Source: PALSA-555 sp036521915 (lineage in GTDB: Bacteria; Actinomycetota; Acidimicrobiia; IMCC26256; PALSA-555). Taken from it: a stretch of DNA of 23,929 nucleotides. The DNA lies in the NCBI GenBank assembly GCA_036521915.1, contig DATDGU010000318.1:1-23929 (forward strand), given 5' to 3'. The notes beneath the pieces are model-generated. The model was not told where the DNA came from. It was given only the letters and a program-made list of their open reading frames with translations, and did no database searches. The position numbers were made by a program, and so were the translations under genes. Positions 16,306 through 22,867 of the stretch are shown here, piece after piece. The number at the start of each line of letters is the position of its first letter. The first letter of the stretch is position 1.

Positions 16306-17790
16306 TCAGCAGGCGCCGGGCACCGGTGCGAGCGAGCCGGGCTGCGGCCCGACCGGCGTCGTCGACGGTGGCGTCGTCGGTGCGGACGCCCCGGCTGTCG
16401 TCGGCGTCGTCAGCCCGGTGAAGGCGCGCCCCAGCACGAAGTCGACGGTCCCCGGCGCCACCGAGTTGTCGACGACGAGGTGCGAGCCGGGGTCATAGGT
16501 CGAGAGCAGCGTCGCCGCCGCGGCGTTGCCGCTGGGATAGCGGATCTGGCTCGTCGGGATCTGACCCTGCGGGTTGTTGGCCGTGCCGGCGCCGACGAAG
16601 CCCGCCTTCTCGAGCGACGCGAGCGTGCTCGCCGCCGCCCCGTTCACGCCCGAGCCGTTCAGGACGCGCACCCGCACGCTCGACGGCGCGATCGCCGACG
16701 TCGTGCTCGAGGAGGAGCCGCCGCCGAAGTCACGAAGCGACGCGAGGACCCGGTCCGCGCCCGGCTGGCGGAGGTAGAGCACGTCTTGGCCCTGCTGGGT
16801 CGGGCCGTTCTGCCACGGCAGCGTCTCGGTCTGGAGCTGGGTCGGGTCGCTCGGGTTCACCGCCCGGAACGCGTCCACCAGGGTGAACAGGTCGCCGCGC
16901 GAGAAGCCGGCGTCCAGCGTCAGCTCGCTGGTGACGTTGTTGACCAAGGTCGTCGCCTTGAACGGGTCGCTCAGCACCGAGTCGAGCGCCACCTTGGCGA
17001 TCTCGCGCACGAACTGCTGCTGGCGGCCGATGCGCCCGATGTCGGGGACGGCGTCGAGGTACTTCCACTGATGGGTCGTCGGGTCGAGGACCTGCATGTC
17101 CCGGGACCGCACGAACTCGAGCGCCTGCGCGCCGTTCAGCTGGTAGCAGCCGCCGGCCGGGATGTTGAGGTCCGAGAAGCTGTCCCGTGCGGCCGTCGGG
17201 AAGTAGACGGGCACCGAGCCGACGGCGTCGACGATCTTCTGGAAGGTCGCGAAGTCCACCGAGACGAAATGGTTGATCGGCACGTTGAGGTCGGCGCTGA
17301 TCGTGTCGACGAGCTTCTGGGGGCTCGCGTCGTAGGCCGCGTTGATCTTGTTCATGCCCTGACCCGGGACGTTGACCCACAGGTCGCGCGGGATCGAGAC
17401 GAGGAGGCTCGGACCGGACGACTCGGTGTGGAGCACCATGATCGTGTCGGAGCGCTGACCCTGGGTGTTCGCCGCGCTGCCGAACTGGGCCTGCTGGGAC
17501 GAGTTGCTGACGAACGAGCGCGTGTCGGAGCCGACGAGCAGATAGTTCGCGCCGCCCGACGGGACGGGCGCGAGCGTCAGGTTGACGCGCGGGACCGACG
17601 CGAGCTTCTGGGAGACGAGCACCTCGACGCCGACGATGACGACGACGACGAGCGCGATCGTCACGCCGAGGGCGAGGGCGTAGCGGCGCCCGAAGCCGGC
17701 GCCTGAGACCCGATAGCGGCGCACCTTCCGCACGGTAACGGCCGACCTGTCGGATCCTGCGTCATGGCGCGCCGACCGTCCGCGCTCCAT
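16306..17790 (-). CDS. LytR-CpsA-Psr family cell-wall ligase
   Basis: LCP proteins attach polymers such as teichoic acids or arabinogalactan to peptidoglycan outside the membrane. The 494-residue form has a short cytoplasmic tail, one membrane span (about 38-60, ALALGVTIALVVVVIVGVEV), the LCP domain (about 82-270) with NYLLVGSDTRS, RSDTIMVLHT, LVSIPRDLWV, NKINAAYD, ALEFVRSRDM and IGRIGRQQQFV, and a C-terminal LytR_C domain (about 360-450, SVRVRVLNGSGVNGAAASTL) with a Thr/Pro tail. The catalytic Asp and Arg positions are kept. Starts at 17820, 17790 and 17733 are possible; 17790 is an ATG with TACGAC 10 nt upstream, the layout seen at the divergent gene, while 17820 would run into that gene's promoter. 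Its stop lies 1 nt from the tRNA end. Confidence 0.93.
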   Translation of the reverse strand: MERGRSARHDAGSDRSAVTVRKVRRYRVSGAGFGRRYALALGVTIALVVVVIVGVEVLVSQKLASVPRVNLTLAPVPSGGANYLLVGSDTRSFVSNSSQQAQFGSAANTQGQRSDTIMVLHTESSGPSLLVSIPRDLWVNVPGQGMNKINAAYDASPQKLVDTISADLNVPINHFVSVDFATFQKIVDAVGSVPVYFPTAARDSFSDLNIPAGGCYQLNGAQALEFVRSRDMQVLDPTTHQWKYLDAVPDIGRIGRQQQFVREIAKVALDSVLSDPFKATTLVNNVTSELTLDAGFSRGDLFTLVDAFRAVNPSDPTQLQTETLPWQNGPTQQGQDVLYLRQPGADRVLASLRDFGGGSSSSTTSAIAPSSVRVRVLNGSGVNGAAASTLASLEKAGFVGAGTANNPQGQIPTSQIRYPSGNAAAATLLSTYDPGSHLVVDNSVAPGTVDFVLGRAFTGLTTPTTAGASAPTTPPSTTPVGPQPGSLAPVPGAC

Positions 17791-17792
17791 CG

Positions 17793-17831
17793 CCAGAGCC
17801 GTCGTAGGGCGTCGGTACACTGCCCGGCACC
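17793..17831 (+). promoter_or_regulatory. promoter of small membrane protein
   Basis: TACACT (17816-17821), 10 nt, then ATG at 17832, the same -10 and spacing as the promoter at 14929-14968. The -35 (near 17793) is poor. No Shine-Dalgarno sequence is present, so the mRNA is probably leaderless. Confidence 0.45.
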
Positions 17832-18080
17832 ATGCTCGCCGCCATCGACGTCATCACCTGGATCGCGGTCGTCTGCGGGCTCTCCTTCGTCGTCCTGCTC
17901 GGGATCATCCTGTCCCCGTGGCCCCGCGACAAGCACGACCCGCGCCGCCTCGACAAGGACGTGGAGACGCGGCTGTTGCTGCGGGAGGACCCCGACGAGC
18001 TGGCCGACGAGCTCGACGCCGAGGAGCACGCCCGCTCGTCCGTCGCCGACATCCGGCGCGACGAGCGCCGCTCCGGGTAG
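17832..18080 (+). CDS. small single-span membrane protein, function unknown
   Basis: An 82-residue protein with one hydrophobic span (about 8-28, ITWIAVVCGLSFVVLLGIIL), then a charged cytoplasmic-type tail rich in D, E and R (LDKDVETRLLLREDPDELADELDAEE). I know no family for it. It could be a membrane-anchored partner, and it is divergent from the LCP ligase. Its TAG stop abuts the TAG of the SGNH gene on the other strand, inside a shared palindrome. The codon use is like that of its neighbours, and the promoter supports it as real. Confidence 0.75.
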   Translation: MLAAIDVITWIAVVCGLSFVVLLGIILSPWPRDKHDPRRLDKDVETRLLLREDPDELADELDAEEHARSSVADIRRDERRSG

Positions 18081-18087
18081 CTACCCG
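18074..18087. terminator. palindrome over two converging stop codons
   Basis: CGGGTAG-CTACCCG is a perfect 14-bp palindrome whose halves each contain the TAG stop of one of two convergent genes. The genes abut with no spacer. The palindrome may end both transcripts, but its loop would need to open the central bases, so this is tentative. Confidence 0.35.
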
Positions 18088-19136
18088 ACGAGGCGGCGCA
18101 CGACCGGCAGCACGAGGTCGGCGTAGCGCCGCTGCCCGGCCGGGGTCGGGTGGAACGGCGCCTGGCTGAGCAGGCTCGCCGGGTCGGTGATCTTGAAGAT
18201 CGACAGCCCGTAAGCCCACGGCTGCGCGCTGCACCAGCGATGGTCCGTGCCGTCGGCCCCGGTCATCGCCTTCGACGTGTCGGCGAGCGCCACCCCCGGC
18301 AGATGCGACCCGTTCACCGTGGCGCGGATCCGGGCGTTGATGGCCGACACGAGCGACGACAGGTACGCGATCTGCGCGGGCTGGAGCAGGTCGACGTCGG
18401 GGCAGCGTTTCGTCGAGGGGCTCGGCAGCGGGTTGTGGTACGTCGTCACGACGACCTTCGGGACCCGCCGCGCCGTCTGCCCGCGCGCGCGGATCGCGCC
18501 GAGCAACGAGGTCAGGTCCGTGCCGAGGGTCGGCAACCCGTTCAGGACGTCGGCGGTCACGGTCGGTCCGGGGTTCGCCGGGGTGCAGCGCAGCGTCTCG
18601 AGCCCGACGGCCGTCGCGAGCGCGTTCTCGACGCAGTCGGTTACCACGGGGACGAAGCGCAGATCGTCGGCGCCGAGGGTGACGAGCACCACGTCGGGCT
18701 TCGCCGCGTCGTAGGCCGCGTTGAGGCCGGTGCCGGTCGCGAGGTCCCCGAACTCGGCCGGCCGCAGCGTCGTCGGGCCGAGCACGCCGTGCTGCGTCTC
18801 GGGGGCGATGATCCCGTTCGCGTAGCTCGCGCCGGTGCAGGCGACCGTCGTGAAGCGGGCCCCGAGGCGCGTCGCTACGACGTGCCCGTACGCGTCGGGC
18901 GACACATGGCAGGCCGGGTACGGGCCCGGCCAGGTCACCGAGAGGGTGCCGCCGGTCCAGGCCTGGATCTTGGCGTCGTACTGGTACCCGTAGAGCGTCC
19001 CCTCGCCCGACGCGATCGAGTCGCCGAGCTGCACGATCGAGAGCGGGCGGGGGGCGGCCGGGGCCGGCGTCGCCGCGCCGAACGCGACCAGCGCGGCGGC
19101 GGTCAGCGCGAGCCCGACGACCCGGCGCCACGACAT
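18081..19136 (-). CDS. secreted SGNH/GDSL-family hydrolase
   Basis: A secreted esterase/lipase-type hydrolase of 351 residues. The N-terminus is a Sec signal peptide (RR, hydrophobic LALTAAALVAFGAA, likely cut near residue 28 after APA). Block I is QLGDSIASGEG with Ser40 as nucleophile; Gly102 in ACTGAS suits the oxyanion hole; block III reads LGADD (154-158) where GxND is usual, so Asn is Asp157; block V is FHPTPAGQ with His329. Six or more Cys in the mature part suggest disulfides. The ATG at 19136 shares its A with the upstream FabZ stop (TGATG), so it is translationally coupled. A lipid or acetyl ester is a likely substrate, but this is inference. Confidence 0.88.
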   Translation of the reverse strand: MSWRRVVGLALTAAALVAFGAATPAPAAPRPLSIVQLGDSIASGEGTLYGYQYDAKIQAWTGGTLSVTWPGPYPACHVSPDAYGHVVATRLGARFTTVACTGASYANGIIAPETQHGVLGPTTLRPAEFGDLATGTGLNAAYDAAKPDVVLVTLGADDLRFVPVVTDCVENALATAVGLETLRCTPANPGPTVTADVLNGLPTLGTDLTSLLGAIRARGQTARRVPKVVVTTYHNPLPSPSTKRCPDVDLLQPAQIAYLSSLVSAINARIRATVNGSHLPGVALADTSKAMTGADGTDHRWCSAQPWAYGLSIFKITDPASLLSQAPFHPTPAGQRRYADLVLPVVRRLVG

Positions 19137-19570
19137 CAGGCGTCGGCGAAGGCGAAGAACAGGCGGGCCTGGCAGGCGGTGGCACCGTCGACGCGGGCCG
19201 TCCCGTCGCCCCAGCCGCCCCGGGCGCTCAGCCGGTCCAGGGTGAGGGCGAGGACGAGATCGTCACCGGGTCGCACGATGCGGCGCCACCGGACCTTCTC
19301 GACGCCCCCAAAGAGTGGAAGGCGGCCCGCGTACCGTGGGTCGGCGAGCACGGCGATCGCGCCCGCCTGGGCGAGGGCCTCGAGCTGGATCACCCCCGGC
19401 AGCACCGGGTTGCCCGGGAAGTGCCCGGCGAGGAACGCCTCGTCGCCCGAGACCCGGTAGCGGGCCTCGATCGACGCACCCGCCTCGAACGCCTCGACCG
19501 AGTCCACGAACCGGAACGGCGGCCGGTGCGGGAGTAATCCGACGAGCTCGTCCGAGTTGGAAAGCGGCAT
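19136..19570 (-). CDS. FabZ-type 3-hydroxyacyl-ACP dehydratase
   Basis: A hot-dog-fold protein of 144 residues that should dehydrate 3-hydroxyacyl-ACP in fatty-acid elongation. It has LLPHRPPFRFVD (12-23), the catalytic block GHFPGNPVLPGV (49-60) with His50, and QLEALAQAGA (62-71) with Glu64. The C-terminal strands (VEKVRWRRIVRPGD, DGATACQARLFFAFA) are FabZ-like. It is divergent from the fabD operon, with 117 bp between starts, and may be co-regulated with it. No enoyl reductase was found. Start ATG 19570 has TAGCGT 6 nt upstream and no Shine-Dalgarno sequence. Coupling to an SGNH esterase leaves room for a role outside bulk synthesis, so I leave the symbol open. Confidence 0.9.
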   Translation of the reverse strand: MPLSNSDELVGLLPHRPPFRFVDSVEAFEAGASIEARYRVSGDEAFLAGHFPGNPVLPGVIQLEALAQAGAIAVLADPRYAGRLPLFGGVEKVRWRRIVRPGDDLVLALTLDRLSARGGWGDGTARVDGATACQARLFFAFADA

Positions 19571-19582
19571 CCCGCCACGCTA
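19571..19582 (-). promoter_or_regulatory. -10 element adjoining dehydratase start
   Basis: TAGCGT (19582-19577), 6 nt, then ATG at 19570, fitting a leaderless mRNA. Its 17-nt upstream hexamer is TCCGGG, which also stands at the same place before uvrB. Confidence 0.4.
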
Positions 19583-19611
19583 TTGCCGCACGCCCGTGAC
19601 CCGGATGTAAC
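19583..19611 (+). promoter_or_regulatory. probable promoter of the fab operon
   Basis: TTGCCG (19583-19588), a 17-nt spacer and TGTAAC (19606-19611), each 4 of 6 matches to the sigma-70 consensus. The start point would fall near 19618, giving a leader of about 70 nt. I found no clear operator palindrome. Confidence 0.45.
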
Positions 19612-19687
19612 CCTGACCGGCCAGGCTCGGTCCGAACCAGTGACGCCCGGCATCGACGGGCCCGGCACACCGCACCAGAGAGGCCTC

Positions 19688-20605
19688 GTGGGACTTGCCG
19701 TCCTCTTCCCCGGCCAGGGAACCCAACAGCCCGGCATGGGTCGGCCATGGCGCGACACGCCCGCCTGGTCGGTCGTGGACCGGGTCGAGGCGGCGCTCGG
19801 CGAGCCGCTCAGCGACCTGATCCTCGACGCACCGGCCGAGCAGCTCGCTCGCACCCGCGACGCCCAGCTCGCCGTGTTCCTCACCTCGCTGCTCGCCTGG
19901 GAGGCCGTGCGGGACCGCGTCCCCGCCGCCGTGGCGTTCCCCGGCCACTCGCTCGGCCAGGTCACGGCGCTCATCGCCTCGGGGGCGCTGCCCCTCGAAG
20001 ACGGGGTGCGCTTCGCGGCGCGGCGGGCCGAGCTGACCCAGGCCGCAGCCGACGCCCACCCCGGCAAGATGGCCGCGCTCCTCGGCGCCACACCGGAGCA
20101 GGCCGCCGCCGCCTGCGCGGCCACCCCCGACCGCTGCTGGGTCGCCAACGACAACGCCCCGGGGCAGATCGTCATCGCGGGGACGCCCGACGGGCTCGAG
20201 GCCGCCTCGGCCGCGGCCAAGGAAGAGGGCGTGAAGCGTGTCACGCCGCTCAACGTCGGCGGCGCCTTCCACACCCCGCTCATGGCCTCCGCCGCCGAGG
20301 CCCTCGTCGGCGAGCTCGCCGACGTCGCCTTCTCCGTCCCCACCGCGCCGGTCGTCTCGAACCTCGACGCCGAGCCCCACGGCGACGACGACTGGCGGGA
20401 CCGCTCCGCCCGCCACGTCACCGTCACGGTGCGCTGGCGCGAATCCCTGACCGCGATCACCGCCCTCGGCGCCACGACCTGCCTCGAGGTGGGGCACGGC
20501 ACGATGCTCGCCGGCCTCGCCAAGCGGACCATCCCCGAGGTGACGGTCCACGGCGTCGCCACACCCGAGGACGCGGCCGCCGTCACGCTCGAGGAGGCAC
20601 GCTGA
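19688..20605 (+). CDS. fabD: malonyl-CoA:ACP transacylase FabD
   Basis: FabD moves malonyl from CoA to ACP for type II fatty-acid synthesis. The 305 residues carry AVLFPGQGTQQPGM (4-17), GHSLGQVTAL (86-95) with nucleophile Ser88, the Arg pair near 112-113 (AARRAEL), NDNAPGQIVIAG (154-165), and GGAFHTPLM (191-199) with catalytic His195. GTG 19688 is chosen because GAGAGG stands 4-5 nt upstream and the protein then starts like other FabD; an upstream ATG at 19583 would include the promoter. It is the first gene of the operon and its stop overlaps the next ATG (TGATG). Confidence 0.95.
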   Translation: MGLAVLFPGQGTQQPGMGRPWRDTPAWSVVDRVEAALGEPLSDLILDAPAEQLARTRDAQLAVFLTSLLAWEAVRDRVPAAVAFPGHSLGQVTALIASGALPLEDGVRFAARRAELTQAAADAHPGKMAALLGATPEQAAAACAATPDRCWVANDNAPGQIVIAGTPDGLEAASAAAKEEGVKRVTPLNVGGAFHTPLMASAAEALVGELADVAFSVPTAPVVSNLDAEPHGDDDWRDRSARHVTVTVRWRESLTAITALGATTCLEVGHGTMLAGLAKRTIPEVTVHGVATPEDAAAVTLEEAR

Positions 20606-20865
20606 TGGAGACGCTGCTCGACCACGGCGAAGGCCTGCTCGTCCCCGAGCGCATGATCGTGGCCCCGACGGTCGGGGTGTTCCGCCCCGTCGAGCTGCCC
20701 GCCGACAGCGACGTCGAACACGGCCAGACGATCGGCCTCCTCGAGGGGCCGGGTACGGTGACGGCCGTCGCCAGTCCGTTCGCGGGTCGACTCGTCGGCC
20801 TGCTCGCGCACCCGGGAGAGCGGATGCGAGAAGGACAGCCGATCGCCTGGCTGCGCGTGCACTGA
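20605..20865 (+). CDS. BCCP-like biotinyl-domain protein lacking any lysine
   Basis: An 86-residue protein with the barrel-sandwich fold of the acetyl-CoA carboxylase biotin carrier (AccB C-terminal domain). APTVGVFRP (20-28) matches the SPMVGTFYR of AccB; HGQTIGLLEG (39-48) matches the strand before the biotin site; SPFAGRLVGLLAHPGERMREGQPIAWL (58-83, long block described by position) matches the half after it. Where AccB has EAMKM it has EGPGTV (47-52), and there is no lysine in the whole protein, so it cannot carry biotin or lipoate. Start and stop are tightly packed: ATG shares a base with the fabD stop, and fabH begins 2 nt after its stop. Known plant BADC proteins are such lysine-less BCCP relatives that bind and inhibit acetyl-CoA carboxylase; a similar role here is inference. 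It could also be a scaffold. Confidence 0.8.
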   Translation: METLLDHGEGLLVPERMIVAPTVGVFRPVELPADSDVEHGQTIGLLEGPGTVTAVASPFAGRLVGLLAHPGERMREGQPIAWLRVH

Positions 20866-20867
20866 GG

Positions 20868-21854
20868 ATGCGGGCCGCCATCGCCGGCTGGGGCGTGGCG
20901 CTGCCCGAAGGCCGGCTCACGAACGCCGACCTCGAGCGCCTGGTCGACACGTCCGACCAGTGGATCGTCGAGCGCACCGGGATCCGGGAGCGCCGTATCG
21001 CGAGCCCGGAGGAGACCACCGGGGGTCTGGCGACCGAGGCGGGCGCCGCCGCGATCAAATCCGCGGGCCTCACCCCGGTCGACGTCGACCTGCTCATCAT
21101 CGCCACCGCCACGCCCGAGCAGCCGGTCCCCCACACCGGCGCGTTCGTCGGCGACGCGCTCGGGCTGCGCTGCGGCTCCTTCGACATCAACGCGGGGTGC
21201 GCCGGCTTCGTCTACGAGCTCGTGACCGGCGGGGCGCTCCTCACCGCGGGCGGCCTCGGCCACGTGCTCGTCATCGGGGCCGAGACGCTCTCGCGGGTCA
21301 TCGACCCTACGGACCGCGCCACGTGCGTGCTCTTCGGCGACGCCGCGGCGGCGCTCGTGCTCGAATCCGCGCCCGACGACGGGCCCGGCCTGCTCGCGTT
21401 CGACCTCGGCTGCGACGGCAGCCTCGCCGGCCTGCTCGAGGTCCGGGCGGGCGGCAGCCGCCAGCCGACGACGGCGGAGACCCTCGACCAGGGCCTCCAG
21501 TACCTGCAGATGCACGGCCCCGAGGTGTTCCGCCGGGCGGTGCGCGTGGTCGTCGATTCGGCGAATGCCACGCTGGCCCGGGCCGGCGTGGCATCCTCGT
21601 CCGTCGACTGGTTCGTCCCTCACCAGGCGAACGCCCGGATCATCGACGCCGCGGCGCAACGGTTGGGGATCCCGGCGGAGCGCACCATCGTGAACATCGA
21701 CCACTACGGCAACACCTCCGCGGCCTCGATCCCCTTGGCGCTCGCCGAGGCCGCCGACGCCGGCCGCCTCCACCCGGGCGACCTCGTGCTCTTCAACGGG
21801 TTCGGCGCCGGGATGACCTGGGGCAGCGCGCTGGTGCGCTGGGGGCGCCCGTGA
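20868..21854 (+). CDS. fabH: 3-oxoacyl-ACP synthase III (FabH)
   Basis: FabH condenses an acyl-CoA primer with malonyl-ACP and starts each fatty acid. The 328 residues have the catalytic triad Cys111 (INAGCAGF), His252 (VPHQANARI) and Asn282 (HYGNTSAAS). Other family marks are WIVERTGIRERR (32-43), VLFGDAAAALVLE and FNGFGAGMTWGSAL at the end. Whether it prefers branched or straight primers cannot be told. The ATG at 20868 is 2 nt after the preceding stop, and its own stop overlaps the fabG GTG (GTGA), so the genes are translationally coupled. Confidence 0.96.
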   Translation: MRAAIAGWGVALPEGRLTNADLERLVDTSDQWIVERTGIRERRIASPEETTGGLATEAGAAAIKSAGLTPVDVDLLIIATATPEQPVPHTGAFVGDALGLRCGSFDINAGCAGFVYELVTGGALLTAGGLGHVLVIGAETLSRVIDPTDRATCVLFGDAAAALVLESAPDDGPGLLAFDLGCDGSLAGLLEVRAGGSRQPTTAETLDQGLQYLQMHGPEVFRRAVRVVVDSANATLARAGVASSSVDWFVPHQANARIIDAAAQRLGIPAERTIVNIDHYGNTSAASIPLALAEAADAGRLHPGDLVLFNGFGAGMTWGSALVRWGRP

Positions 21855-22588
21855 CCCCCCGCACCGCGCTCGTGACGGGCGCGTCCCGCGGCATCGGCCG
21901 GGCGGTGGCCCACGCCCTCGCCGAGGACGGCCACCGGGTGGCCTGCCTCTCGGCCACCGACGGCGCGAAGGAGACCCAGCGCGAGCTCGAGGCGTCCGGC
22001 CACGAGGCCATGTCCGTGCTGGCCGACGTCCGCGACCGCGACGCGATCGACGCGGCGTTCACCGAGGTCGAGGAGACGTTCGGCGTCGTCGAGGTCCTCG
22101 TGAACAACGCGGGCGTGACCGCCGACGGGCTCGTCGCTCGCATGAGCGACGAGCAGTGGGCCCGTGTCCTCGACACCAACCTGACGGGCGCCTTCCACAC
22201 GATCCGACGCGCGACGCCGAAGCTGATGCGGGCCCGCTGGGGTCGCATCGTGAACGTCGCCTCGGTGAGCGCCTACGCCGGCTCACCCGGACAGGCGAAC
22301 TACGCGTCCGCGAAGGCCGGCCTCATCGGGCTCACCCGCGCCGTCGCACGTGAGCTCGCGCCGCGCCAGATCACCTGCAATGTCGTCGCCCCGGGGCCTA
22401 TCGTGACCGACATGACCGCGGCTTTGCCCGCCGAATGGCGGACGGCCATGGAGGCCACGGTGCCGCTCGGCCGTCTCGGCGATCCCGCCGACGTGGCGAG
22501 CCTCGTGGCGTTCGTGTGCTCCGAGGCCGCGGGCTACGTGACCGGCGCCGTCCTACCCGTGGACGGCGGCCTCGGCATGGGCCACTGA
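21851..22588 (+). CDS. fabG: 3-oxoacyl-ACP reductase FabG
   Basis: NADPH-dependent reductase of the elongation cycle, SDR family, 245 residues. The cofactor motif is VTGASRGIG (8-16), NNAG lies at 85-88, and the catalytic set is Asn110, Ser138 (VASVSAY), Tyr151 and Lys155 (QANYASAKAG). The C-terminus VTGAVLPVDGGLGM is typical. The GTG at 21851 overlaps the fabH stop; the same frame is open far upstream but only as a shadow of fabH. Position between fabH and acpP strongly supports the ACP-linked role over other SDR activities. Confidence 0.95.
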   Translation: MTPRTALVTGASRGIGRAVAHALAEDGHRVACLSATDGAKETQRELEASGHEAMSVLADVRDRDAIDAAFTEVEETFGVVEVLVNNAGVTADGLVARMSDEQWARVLDTNLTGAFHTIRRATPKLMRARWGRIVNVASVSAYAGSPGQANYASAKAGLIGLTRAVARELAPRQITCNVVAPGPIVTDMTAALPAEWRTAMEATVPLGRLGDPADVASLVAFVCSEAAGYVTGAVLPVDGGLGMGH

Positions 22589-22615
22589 GCCCAGCCGACC
22601 GAGTGAGGAGGAAGC

Positions 22616-22867
22616 ATGGAGCGTGACGAGGCACTCGCCGCCTTGCGGGAGGTGGCAGTGGAGGTCTTGTCCGTCGAACCGGACGCCGTCACCGAGGACG
22701 CCCGCTTCAAGGAGGACCTCGACGCCGACAGCCTCGACCTGGTCGAGCTCGTCATGGGCCTCGAGGAGCGCTTCGACATCTCAGTGCCGGAGGAGGACCT
22801 CGAGGACGTGACCACGGTCGGCCAGGCGGTCGACCTCGTGCTCTCCAAGGTGGCGTCCAAGGCATGA
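22616..22867 (+). CDS. acpP: acyl carrier protein
   Basis: An acidic 83-residue carrier with the phosphopantetheine site DADSLDLVEL (36-45), Ser39. Helix boundaries and the KEDLDADSLD to FDISVPEEDLEDVTTVGQAV pattern are standard. A strong GAGGAGGA ribosome binding site precedes ATG 22616, stronger than for the neighbours, which fits the high level of ACP needed. The stop overlaps the fabF ATG (ATGA). The 27-bp gap before it is the widest in the operon. Confidence 0.97.
   Translation: MERDEALAALREVAVEVLSVEPDAVTEDARFKEDLDADSLDLVELVMGLEERFDISVPEEDLEDVTTVGQAVDLVLSKVASKA

Noticed and set aside
15607..17706. Plus-strand frame of 699 codons over the dehydrogenase end, tRNA and LCP gene
   Set aside because: It crosses a tRNA and is antisense to the LCP gene; no domain is visible.
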